Position numbers and translations under genes: made by a program. The notes beneath the pieces are model-generated. The model did no database searches. It was not told the DNA's origin and saw only the letters and a program-made list of their open reading frames with translations. Below are positions 25,725-33,039 of a DNA stretch of 33,039 nucleotides, in pieces (position 1 is the first letter of the stretch; each line of letters begins with the position of its first letter). The DNA comes from Bdellovibrio sp. GTDB taxonomy: Bacteria > Bdellovibrionota > Bdellovibrionia > Bdellovibrionales > Bdellovibrionaceae. The stretch spans positions 1 through 33,039 of the forward strand of contig JANYDD010000016.1 in assembly GCA_025359945.1 (NCBI GenBank), in the 5' to 3' direction.

Positions 25725-26722
25725 CCCAGAGAGTCCTGTTCGTTCGCACGGATAAAATTGGGGACGTGGCGGTGACGCTCCCCCTAGATCAATTAACGCC
25801 CTTTAAATCAAGCGACGCCACTTGGTTAATTCAGCCAATGACAGCCTTTGTACTTCAGAACGCAAACCCCAAGAGAAACTATATAACTGTAGATATGGCA
25901 CGCCCGTTTAATACTTTTTGGAGACTCATTTCTGAAATTCAAAAACGCCAATTTGACGAAGTCTACTTTTTCTTTGGCCCCTGGTGGTTAGCTTTTTTAT
26001 TTTTCCTGCTTCGTATTCCAGTGCGGGTCGGCCGCAAAAGCCAATGGTATAGTTTTTTATTTTTTAATTTCTCAGATCGGCAAAAGCGGCACTTTGGAAA
26101 AAAGCACGAATCCCTTTTTGGGAAGGACCTTGTCGGCCTAAAGTATCCTGAAGTTCAGAATGAAACTTTGCCATTTTTATCTTTACAAGCACCGCAGAAA
26201 AGACAACTGTTTGAGAAGTTTCAAATTTATCCAGGTGATTATTTTATCGTACACCCCGGGATGGCCGGATCTGCGCTGAACTGGCCCACAGCAAACTACC
26301 AGCAGTTGATTCAAAAGCTCTCGATGGCTTCTCAAGTGATTGTCACAGGAACTGCTGCAGATGAAAATTATTTGGCTCCCTTAAAGGCTGATCCCCAGCT
26401 GAGCTCCAATTCGAAAGTTATATTTTTGGATGGTCATTTAAAATCGGAAGAATTTTTATACTTTCTTAAAAACGCTAAAGGCGTCTTTGCCCCTTCTACC
26501 GGAACTTTGCATTTGGCATCTAGTTTAGGCGCGCGCACCCTTGGAATTTATTCTCCCGTTGCAACCCAAAAGTCCGAACGCTGGGGGCCACGAGGTCCAC
26601 AAGTCAAAACGCTCACACCACAGGTAAAATGCCCGGCTGCTTTTTCCTGTTGGAAAGAAAAATGCCCGTTGTACAATTGCCTGGCGCAAATTTCAGTGGA
26701 TGAAGTGATCGGCAATTTGTGA
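25721..26722 (+). CDS. Glycosyltransferase family 9 (heptosyltransferase-like)
   Basis: 333-aa GT-B enzyme of the WaaC/WaaF/RfaQ type, which adds ADP-heptose or a related sugar to the LPS core at the inner face of the cytoplasmic membrane. The N-terminus has [18 protein letters not shown], the family's opening motif. The C-terminal part has [15 protein letters not shown] and [25 protein letters not shown], where the ST-G-T-L-H-LA block binds the donor. The last third has four cysteines ([17 protein letters not shown]), as in many GT9 proteins. The start is the TTG at 25721 overlapping the gcvP stop. It matches functionally with hldA in the window, although it sits among glycine cleavage genes. 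Confidence 0.88.
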   Translation: MTQRVLFVRTDKIGDVAVTLPLDQLTPFKSSDATWLIQPMTAFVLQNANPKRNYITVDMARPFNTFWRLISEIQKRQFDEVYFFFGPWWLAFLFFLLRIPVRVGRKSQWYSFLFFNFSDRQKRHFGKKHESLFGKDLVGLKYPEVQNETLPFLSLQAPQKRQLFEKFQIYPGDYFIVHPGMAGSALNWPTANYQQLIQKLSMASQVIVTGTAADENYLAPLKADPQLSSNSKVIFLDGHLKSEEFLYFLKNAKGVFAPSTGTLHLASSLGARTLGIYSPVATQKSERWGPRGPQVKTLTPQVKCPAAFSCWKEKCPLYNCLAQISVDEVIGNL

Positions 26723-27828
26723 TCGATCTGAAATCAAAGCCTTATCTATTTTGGAAAAGTCAGCTGGATAAAATCCAGAATATTCTCTTAAAGAACTATC
26801 AGATGAATTTATATGACGCCCAAAATTTGAGAACTTTAGCGGCAGCAATTCTTAAACTCAGCGACCACTATCAAAGTACACAGGATAAATTAAAGATTAC
26901 GGACTGGTCTGATAAAAAAAATCAGATGGCATACTTAGCTTATTTTCACTTCTTGAATCTGCAAAGATCCAGGCGCGTGTTCACGCAGGCTGATCAATTT
27001 AATTTTTTTCAAGGCGTTGAACTGGTCTTGGATTTTGGTTCGGGATTGGGTGCGGGTTCTTACGATTGGAAGGGTGAGAAATTTTTTTTTGACTGGCCCA
27101 CCGCCCATCGCCTCCATCAGCAAATTGCCGATGACGTGCCATCACCAGATCATTGGCGGTCGCAGGATTTAGACCTTTCGGATTTTTTGGCGTTAAAACA
27201 AAAAAAATCAGTTTTAGGAATCTTTTCTTTTTCATTAGTCGAGATGAAATCCTGGCCCGAATGGATTTTTAATTTGGATAAAATTATTTTTATCGAACCA
27301 TCGGTTCAAAATATTTCTAGGGATCTAATGGCTTTGCGACAGACACTGATTGAAAATAGTTTTCAGGTTGTGGCTCCATGCGTGCATCAAGAAGCCTGCC
27401 CGATGCTAACGTATTCAAAAAAAGATTGGTGCCATGACCGACTTGATACCTTTCAGCCCGATTGGTTTAAGGCTTTAGAAACCGTGTTGCCAATTAAAAA
27501 TCAAACCCTCACTTTAAGTTATTTGGCTGTACAAAAAAAAATGGTCACTCAAAAAGAATCTCAGTCCACCGGCGGAAATGCCCGGGTGGTCAGCGACTGG
27601 CTTCCAGAAAAAGGGAAATCTCGTTTGATGATTTGCCAAAATCAGCATCGTCAGTTTTTGTCGGCACTAAAACGAAATTCAGAAATCAATATTGAATTCA
27701 AACGAGGTCAGTTAATTCAACTAGACGACAGCTTAGATTTTATGAAAACATCTGCTGAAATTCGTGTTGAAAGAACCGACCAGGTCAAAGAAATAATCGC
27801 TAACAATGGAGTTTCGGATGGAAATTAA
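26719..27828 (+). CDS. Rsm22/METTL17-like small-subunit rRNA methyltransferase
   Basis: 369-aa protein with a SAM-binding motif LDFGSGLGAGS (104-114) and the signature APCVHQEACPML...DWCH of the Rsm22 family. In mitochondrial members these cysteines hold an Fe-S cluster and the protein assists small ribosomal subunit assembly; bacterial members are poorly studied. Here Cys221, Cys227 and Cys238 form the first group and Cys306 (in LMICQNQH) is a plausible fourth ligand. Target base and activity are unknown. The GTG at 26719 overlaps the GT9 stop (GTGA), and the end overlaps gcvT by 11 bases. It is part of the same tight transcription unit as gcvP. Confidence 0.75.
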   Translation: MIDLKSKPYLFWKSQLDKIQNILLKNYQMNLYDAQNLRTLAAAILKLSDHYQSTQDKLKITDWSDKKNQMAYLAYFHFLNLQRSRRVFTQADQFNFFQGVELVLDFGSGLGAGSYDWKGEKFFFDWPTAHRLHQQIADDVPSPDHWRSQDLDLSDFLALKQKKSVLGIFSFSLVEMKSWPEWIFNLDKIIFIEPSVQNISRDLMALRQTLIENSFQVVAPCVHQEACPMLTYSKKDWCHDRLDTFQPDWFKALETVLPIKNQTLTLSYLAVQKKMVTQKESQSTGGNARVVSDWLPEKGKSRLMICQNQHRQFLSALKRNSEINIEFKRGQLIQLDDSLDFMKTSAEIRVERTDQVKEIIANNGVSDGN

Positions 27829-28915
27829 AAAAACGCCGCTGTATCAAGAGCACCTTAAACAAGGCGCAAAGATGGTTAATTTTGCAGGTTGGTCGATGCC
27901 GATTTCCTATTCGCAATTAATCGAAGAGCACTTGCACGTCAGGCAACATGTGGGTCTATTTGATGTTTCGCATATGGGAGAAGTTCGCGTGCAGGGCGAA
28001 AAAGCCCTGGACACATTGCAATGGCTAACGACCAATGACGTCTCCAAAATTTCGCAGGGACAAGCGCAGTATTCTTTACTGCCCAATTTTCAGGGCGGGC
28101 TAGTGGATGATATAATTGTGTATTGCATGATCCACAATCGCGATTATTTAGTTTGCGTGAACGCGGCCAACAAAGACAAAGATTTTGCCTGGATGAAGGA
28201 AAATAACAAGGGCGCTGAAATCACCGACGAGAGCGATCATTGGGCGCAAATTGCGGTTCAAGGACCACAAGCCATACGAGTGTGCGAAAAACTTTTTAAT
28301 TTGGATTTGTCGGCCATGCCGCCTTTTAATTTTATTTCTTTTTCCTATAAGGGTTCTGCTGCGATTTTGGCAACAACGGGTTACACCGGCGAAAAAGGTT
28401 GCGAAGTTTTTATCGAGAAAAATCGGGCTGCGGATTTATGGATCGATTTATTAAAGTCTGAAGTGGCTAGTGTAAAACCCATTGGCTTGGGTGCGCGTGA
28501 CACCTTACGAACCGAAATGAAATACAGTCTTTATGGCCACGAAATAAACGACACTAGCAACCCTTTCGAGGCCGGCCTGGGTTGGGCAATCAAGCCTGCG
28601 GCCAAAGATTTTATAAATAAGGAAAAAATTCTAGCCTATCAGAAAAATCCAACTCGAAAACTGATTGGCTTTACGATGATCGATAAAGGAATTCCTCGCG
28701 AAAATTATCCCATTATGGATCCTACGACTAAAGAAGTTATTGGTCATGTGACTAGCGGAACGCATTCACCGTCGTTGGGTGAACCCGTAGGAATTGGATA
28801 TGTTCCGACACGATTGGCTCAGCTTGGACAAGAAATTTTGATTGATATTCGTGGTCGCGCCGCGAAGGCGGTTGTTGCAAAAACTCCGTTTGTGAAAACA
28901 AGCTTAAGCCAATAA
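27818..28915 (+). CDS. gcvT: Aminomethyltransferase, glycine cleavage T protein
   Basis: Transfers the methylene group from the aminomethyl-lipoyl arm of GcvH to tetrahydrofolate and releases ammonia. From the ATG at 27818 the protein is 365 aa, normal for the family. It has the N-terminal KTPLYQEHLKQGAKMVNFAG, the FDVSHMGE motif, the GGLVDDIIVY segment with the key Asp, GARDTLRTEM, and the C-terminal SGTHSPSLG. GGAG at 27808-27811 sets the start at 27818 rather than the ATG at 27806. It overlaps the preceding gene. gcvH, which commonly sits beside gcvT, does not follow. Confidence 0.96.
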   Translation: MEIKKTPLYQEHLKQGAKMVNFAGWSMPISYSQLIEEHLHVRQHVGLFDVSHMGEVRVQGEKALDTLQWLTTNDVSKISQGQAQYSLLPNFQGGLVDDIIVYCMIHNRDYLVCVNAANKDKDFAWMKENNKGAEITDESDHWAQIAVQGPQAIRVCEKLFNLDLSAMPPFNFISFSYKGSAAILATTGYTGEKGCEVFIEKNRAADLWIDLLKSEVASVKPIGLGARDTLRTEMKYSLYGHEINDTSNPFEAGLGWAIKPAAKDFINKEKILAYQKNPTRKLIGFTMIDKGIPRENYPIMDPTTKEVIGHVTSGTHSPSLGEPVGIGYVPTRLAQLGQEILIDIRGRAAKAVVAKTPFVKTSLSQ

Positions 28916-28961
28916 ATTTTACTGCAAAAACATTAGCGCGGTCTGGGTCCTGACCTTTGCT

Positions 28962-28989
28962 GGGGGGGGGGCCGCTGCCGGCCCATATT
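28962..28989 (+). repeat. Ten-G homopolymer running into a GC hairpin
   Basis: Ten consecutive Gs (28962-28971) are followed by CCGCTGCC and GGCCC. The last three Gs with CC form GGGCC, which can pair with GGCCC five to six bases on. It is in the 183-base region between gcvT and the convergent lipase gene, with no coding role apparent. Confidence 0.8.
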
Positions 28990-29098
28990 ATTACTTTCTA
29001 CTTCTGGAGAAGATCGGCCACCTCGAGAATTTTTTCATTCGCACCGCTGGGTTGGACTGGTTAACGAGACTGACTGTTGGGGTTCAGTTTCCGGCCAT

Positions 29099-30019
29099 TC
29101 ATTTCTCTGTGTTGGCGCGAGAAAGGTCGCTAGCTAAATCCTGAAATTGCCCATCTAACCATTTCTTTGAAAAATCATAAACCTGTTCCCAACCCGGGCT
29201 GATGGCCAATGAATGATCGCGACCGGGAAACATTCGAAACTCGGTGTATCCGGGAGTATTTTGATAAGCTTTGAAATTCTCAAAGCTAAGTCGTGCCGGA
29301 ATGATGTGATCGTTTTCACCAGCGATGATCAACAGGGGGCCTCGCGCTTTTTTGAAATCAACTTTTCCTGCCGAGCCAAGTGGTCCACGACCAACACGTC
29401 GGGACTCGGGGACATAAAATTCTTCAAAAATCTTTTGCTGGTTTTCTGCAGATTGCTGATTGGTAAAGGCATACGAAAACGCTGACGAATTCATTTCAAT
29501 CGGCTTATCAATCCTGGCGAAAGGATTTAATGCCGGCCAATTCGAACGTAAGAAAGACCAACTGAAAACAAAAATTCCTTTAGGTGGCGCCGAATCTAAA
29601 ACGATAGCGGCCGAACCTAAACCTTCGCTTAATAAGATTTGCGCGACAAGGCCACCCATCGAGTGCCCGATCAAAATCGGTTTTACAGATTTTCCCCACA
29701 GGATTTCGCGATAAAATTCTAAAACTTGACCTAATTGAAGCTGACCCAATTCTTTCAGATGACTTTTAGATTGCTGTTGATGGACTGGCAAATCGTGCAA
29801 AGGCCAAGCAGGCGCTGTAACGCAATATCCATCCGCTTCAAACTTTTGAATCCAACCTGCCCACGAGGCCGGTGTCATAAACATTCCATGAATCAGCATA
29901 ATTTCCTTGGGACAAATCGGGCGAACGGTGGACGATCCCGTCTGCGCCGGACTGACTGAAGTCTGCATTAGAATCAACAGACTCAAAACAAACGTGGATT
30001 TAAAAATAGACAAATTCAT
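29099..30019 (-). CDS. Secreted alpha/beta hydrolase, lipase/lysophospholipase-like
   Basis: Exported hydrolase (306 aa from the ATG at 30019) with a signal peptide, MNLSIFKSTFVLSLLILMQT followed by SVSPAQ. The triad is clear: Ser120 in GHSMGG, Asp237 in AGENDHIIP and His269 in GRDHSLA, with an HG oxyanion motif in LIHGMFM. This fits monoacylglycerol lipases, lysophospholipases or related esterases acting in the periplasm or outside the cell. The start at 30019 is preferred because AGGAGG lies six bases upstream; a longer frame from 30046 adds nine residues with no function apparent. It lies 84 bases downstream of the RCC1 gene on the same strand. Confidence 0.85.
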   Translation of the reverse strand: MNLSIFKSTFVLSLLILMQTSVSPAQTGSSTVRPICPKEIMLIHGMFMTPASWAGWIQKFEADGYCVTAPAWPLHDLPVHQQQSKSHLKELGQLQLGQVLEFYREILWGKSVKPILIGHSMGGLVAQILLSEGLGSAAIVLDSAPPKGIFVFSWSFLRSNWPALNPFARIDKPIEMNSSAFSYAFTNQQSAENQQKIFEEFYVPESRRVGRGPLGSAGKVDFKKARGPLLIIAGENDHIIPARLSFENFKAYQNTPGYTEFRMFPGRDHSLAISPGWEQVYDFSKKWLDGQFQDLASDLSRANTEK

Positions 30020-30102
30020 ATTGGACCTCCTCAAAAGATAGAGCATCCTAACGGATTGAGAAAAAAATTTCGCCTGTTATTTTTATGACACTGTTACTGG
30101 AA

Positions 30103-32724
30103 TCAAAATACGAAAGAAGGCTGGAAAGCACCATTAGAATTCAGCCTTGCCAGCTGCCCCCAGTTATTCGCCCCCCAACAAGTCAGCGATCCATCGGCTA
30201 AAACTGCGCAGGTGTGATGAGTGCTTGCAGAAACACTAAGTACCTCTGGCAGTGTCGACAAGTTATACAGGGACATCTGCGGATAAAAAGCCATGCCATC
30301 CACTAAAAGATCATAACTATTTCTGCCCCAACAAGAAACCCGGCCGCCTGACAAGACAGCACAAGCGTGGGCCCCGCCCACTGAAACGGACTGCGCAGTT
30401 CCCAAATTAACTACCGGCGCGGGCCTCGCATTTAAGTTAGAAAAAAGACTTGCTGAATTGGGACCTAAATAACCCGCAAGATCGATACCCCAGCACGAGA
30501 CAGTGTGGTCAGTTAATACCGCGCACGTTTGATTGTCGCCGGCAGAAATAGATAGAACACCAAAAAGACCTGTAACCGATACTGGTACCGCCGAGTCCAC
30601 GTTTCTTAAATTTCCTAACTGACTGGCAAAATTATAACCCCAACATCTTACGGTCTGATCGGCCAATAGGGCACAGGTATGATTGAACCCAGCGCTTACG
30701 GCGGTCACGGAAGTCAGCCCGGAAACCAGCACTGGAATGCTAGAATCTAGCTTTGATCCATTTCCCAATTGCCCGTAGGAATTCGAACCCCAGCACGACA
30801 CCGTCTCATCCATCAGTAAAGCACAAGTATGGCCGCTACCAGACGCGATCGATTGATTCTTGGATTGAACTGGGGGAAGATTTTTTATTATTTTTGGCGC
30901 ACTTACGGTTCCGTCCGGCTGAGAAATTCCCCAGCAAGAAACTGAATTGTCCGCCAAGACAGCGCAGACCTGCGAGCGTCCTGAAGAGATGGATTTCACG
31001 TTGCTAACTGAAGAAACCAATACCGGAAGATCCGAGGATTTTCCAGGTGCCGTTCCACCCAACTGAGATGAAGAATTGTCGCCAAAACAGCTGACCGAAT
31101 TGTCTTTCATTAAAACGCAGGTGCTAGAATTTCCGGTCACCACTTCTTTGACCGAAGAATTTAATAGCGCCATAGTCGGCGTCGGAAAAGATCCCGAAAA
31201 GCCGTTTCCTAATTGTCCTGAGTTAGAGTTTCCCCAGCAGCTCAAAGATCCATCCGCGACTAATAGACCGCAAGCATGAGAAACTCCGATGGCGATGGAC
31301 TTTACTGCCGGAAGCATCAAAACAGGAACGGGATTCACACTGACACTGTTATCCCAACAGGTCGCCATATCATCACTTTGAATCGCACACGTTTTAAAAC
31401 CACTGCTGGCAAGAGCTTTCACGCCTTTGATTCCCGGAACTTGAAGGGGCAAACCATTTGGCGCGGATCCAATAATACCCCAACAAAAAACTGATTGATC
31501 TGATCCAGAAATAGCGCATGCTTGATTAAGCCCCGCTACGATCGATGATACGTTCGTCAAACCAGCAACTGTTTGTAAACCTTGAGATGACTTTTTTCCA
31601 TTTCCCAATCGGCCATAGGCCCCATCACCCCAACATGAAACCGATTGATCGCTTTGCAAAGCGCAGGTGAAACTTTGCCCCGCCGAGATTTGCACTACCG
31701 ACAAAAGTCCCGGCAATATCATGGGACTTAATTCTTCAGGATTTTCAGATGCGCCAGCCAATTCACCCAAAGCATTGGACCCCCAGCAGGCTACGGTGTC
31801 ATCGCTTAAAATTCCACACGTGTGCTGAGTACCTGCCGATACAGATTTGAACGCTAGGGCGACTACAATTTGGACCGGTGTGGTTTTAGAAACTTTTTTA
31901 CCAATACCCAGTTGTCCGCTATCGTTCGAACCCCAACAGTAAAGCGATCCCTCATCTTTGATCGCGCAAGTGTGATAGGCGCCCGCACTCAGCGAGACAA
32001 CGCCATTCAAATTTAATACTGGCACAGGAACCGAGGAAGAAATGCGTGATCCGTTTCCCAGTTGGCCTTGTGAATTATCGCCCCAGCACGCCACCGAAGA
32101 ATTTTTTAAAACTGCACAACTGTGGCTTCGTCCTGAGACCACGGATTGGTAAACCACTGGCCCATCAAATTTTGAAAACTTACGTATGAGCAGGTGCCGA
32201 CGAAACTCATCAAAACTTTCAGATGCGCTGGCTTGCGTTGCCTCGATAGCCAACAAAGAACTGTCCGGAAAGTGCGAAAGATCCACTTTGACTGGAAAAC
32301 TTTCTAAAGAACCCTTAGGAATTTGAACGCTGGCCGTGACGGGCACAACCGAGGAATTTTGCGGATCAAATAGGGCATATTGAATCTCGATATCGTGATC
32401 GACAGCTGCAGAAATATAGAATTTTTCTTCGATGACCGCACAATCATTGGTTTTGTAATAAGATTTATTAAAGCCAATCACGCCCTGCCCGGCAGTCCGT
32501 TCAGTAGACAAAATGGGACCAGGAACTTGGGTTTTACAATTGTACTCGGACAAGCTGCTAGAGCTGTCGGTTTGAGTTCTTAATATATTAACAGGATTTG
32601 TCGTGTGAAATTTTGCCGCGCAATTTTGGAAGCTGAAGGTCAATCCAAATGCAACAACAACAAAAAAAATAAGGAACAGAAAGCGCTGACGATGAATTTG
32701 TTGACGAGTAAAATAGAACCTCAT
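30103..32724 (-). CDS. RCC1-repeat lipoprotein, 14 beta-propeller blades
   Basis: 873-aa protein with a long N-terminal signal and lipobox-like SFQNC (Cys35), predicting a lipid-anchored surface or periplasmic protein. Residues about 36-190 form a separate domain with few repeats. From about 191 to the end there are 14 RCC1-type repeats averaging 49 residues. Each has a HTCAVL-type strand and a closing SCWG strand, with most repeats also carrying GQLGNG. The paired cysteines in nearly every repeat suggest blade disulfides. Fourteen equals two canonical seven-bladed propellers. RCC1 propellers bind proteins or nucleic acid; the partner here is unknown. The ATG at 32724 has a GGGGG stretch upstream and a good promoter match at 32742-32770. 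Confidence 0.88.
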   Translation of the reverse strand: MRFYFTRQQIHRQRFLFLIFFVVVAFGLTFSFQNCAAKFHTTNPVNILRTQTDSSSSLSEYNCKTQVPGPILSTERTAGQGVIGFNKSYYKTNDCAVIEEKFYISAAVDHDIEIQYALFDPQNSSVVPVTASVQIPKGSLESFPVKVDLSHFPDSSLLAIEATQASASESFDEFRRHLLIRKFSKFDGPVVYQSVVSGRSHSCAVLKNSSVACWGDNSQGQLGNGSRISSSVPVPVLNLNGVVSLSAGAYHTCAIKDEGSLYCWGSNDSGQLGIGKKVSKTTPVQIVVALAFKSVSAGTQHTCGILSDDTVACWGSNALGELAGASENPEELSPMILPGLLSVVQISAGQSFTCALQSDQSVSCWGDGAYGRLGNGKKSSQGLQTVAGLTNVSSIVAGLNQACAISGSDQSVFCWGIIGSAPNGLPLQVPGIKGVKALASSGFKTCAIQSDDMATCWDNSVSVNPVPVLMLPAVKSIAIGVSHACGLLVADGSLSCWGNSNSGQLGNGFSGSFPTPTMALLNSSVKEVVTGNSSTCVLMKDNSVSCFGDNSSSQLGGTAPGKSSDLPVLVSSVSNVKSISSGRSQVCAVLADNSVSCWGISQPDGTVSAPKIIKNLPPVQSKNQSIASGSGHTCALLMDETVSCWGSNSYGQLGNGSKLDSSIPVLVSGLTSVTAVSAGFNHTCALLADQTVRCWGYNFASQLGNLRNVDSAVPVSVTGLFGVLSISAGDNQTCAVLTDHTVSCWGIDLAGYLGPNSASLFSNLNARPAPVVNLGTAQSVSVGGAHACAVLSGGRVSCWGRNSYDLLVDGMAFYPQMSLYNLSTLPEVLSVSASTHHTCAVLADGSLTCWGANNWGQLARLNSNGAFQPSFVF

Positions 32725-32741
32725 CGCACCCCCGTCTGATC

Positions 32742-32770
32742 ATATTACTTTGTTTAAATGCGATATCCAA
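32742..32770 (-). promoter_or_regulatory. Sigma70-type promoter of the RCC1 lipoprotein gene
   Basis: On the minus strand, TTGGAT (32770-32765), a 17-base spacer and TAATAT (32747-32742) lie 17 bases before the ATG at 32724. It is the best promoter match in the window and is left intact by the IS insertion 132 bases further upstream. Confidence 0.55.
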
Positions 32771-32901
32771 TTTTAAAAATATTCCAGCTAGTCAAAGGCA
32801 GGTAGGCTTCAAAAGACGTCTCAAAAAGAGACCCGCGAGACTTTTGTCTACGCCGATTAAGTATCCGGCAATAAGGCTCTTTCGATATTACAAATTCCTA
32901 G

Positions 32902-33039
32902 TATTAATAAGTGCGTTAGATAGTATACATAAACATTGATTTAATTTTCAGATATGTTTTAATTGGTTATGAAAAAAACTGACGGCAGAAAATTAGACCA
33001 TCAAACCCTAGAAGATATGAGAGTACGCGCTGTAAAAGC
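32902..33039 (+). mobile_element. IS630-type insertion sequence, 5' end (right copy)
   Basis: Reverse complement of 4-141 with one mismatch. The block begins with TA (32902-32903) after a divergent flank, consistent with a TA target site. The element reads outward past the window edge. It lies 177 bases upstream of the RCC1 gene start and does not interrupt a recognisable gene. Confidence 0.8.
32969..33039 (+). CDS. IS630 family transposase, N-terminal fragment (cut by window edge)
   Basis: ATG at 32969 begins MKKTDGRKLDHQTLEDMRVR, then AVK and a partial codon at the window end. It is the second copy of the transposase start seen on the minus strand at 1-74, with Gly6 in place of Ala6. The ribosome site is weak. 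Only the first 23 codons are present. Confidence 0.7.
   Translation, partial: MKKTDGRKLDHQTLEDMRVRAVK

Noticed and set aside
28912-29149. Open plus-strand frame of about 78 codons through the poly-G region
   Set aside because: It has no ATG, GTG or TTG near its beginning, runs through a homopolymer and ends antisense to the lipase gene. Most likely chance.
30103-32724. RCC1 repeats as a DNA-level tandem repeat array or CRISPR-like locus
   Set aside because: The periodicity is in the protein (about 49 residues). The underlying DNA copies are diverged and no spacer-repeat structure exists.

Overview
The window reads as chromosomal DNA of a Gram-negative bacterium, most likely a Bdellovibrionota-type organism of moderate GC. 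This taxonomic guess is inference. It rests on the many secreted or lipid-anchored proteins of unknown function, an RCC1-repeat lipoprotein with a 'SFQNC' lipobox, abundant TTG/GTG starts, LPS-heptose genes and a KatG-ankyrin pair. No rRNA, tRNA, CRISPR array or prophage was seen. Both ends stop inside the first ~24 codons of the same IS630-type transposase, in inverted orientation (138 bp shared, one mismatch). The window is therefore probably one assembly contig broken at a multicopy insertion sequence.

Layout. 1-2.8 kb (+): IS end, katG (catalase-peroxidase) and an AnkB-like ankyrin protein. The IS junction falls exactly in the katG start codon. 2.8-9.4 kb (-): a broken FtsI/PBP C-terminus, a secreted protein of unknown function, a TerC/Alx-type membrane protein, rlmN, the heptose-7-phosphate kinase hldA and a large exported alpha/beta hydrolase. 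9.7-11.1 kb (+): a lipoprotein built from a phage-tail-fibre-like module. 11.1-11.5 kb: a gap with minus-strand coding debris. 11.5-19 kb (+): glutamate dehydrogenase, pyrD, a Nudix hydrolase, two glycosyltransferase-like proteins and an IHF/HU protein, closely packed or overlapping, then a PAS-GAF hybrid histidine kinase. 19.2-20.9 kb (+): two lipoproteins that appear to share a short module. 20.9-22.2 kb (-): an EpmA-like lysyl ligase with an extra N-terminal domain. 22.3-28.9 kb (+): a basic coiled-coil protein, then gcvP, a GT9 heptosyltransferase-like gene, an Rsm22-like methyltransferase and gcvT. 29-32.7 kb (-): a lipase-like hydrolase and an 873-aa RCC1-repeat lipoprotein, followed by the second IS end.

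How the genes fit together. katG and ankB form a peroxide-defence pair. hldA, the GT9 protein and perhaps the GT4-like pair belong to envelope glycan or LPS synthesis. gcvP and gcvT are two of the glycine cleavage proteins; gcvH and lpd are not in the window. rlmN, the Rsm22-like gene and epmA all modify the translation machinery. The most notable features are the IS insertion that rebuilds the katG start codon, the compact gcv cluster with three phased repeats in front of it, the 14-repeat RCC1 lipoprotein, the phage-fibre-like lipoprotein and the EpmA variant. No confident novel defence or mobile system was found.
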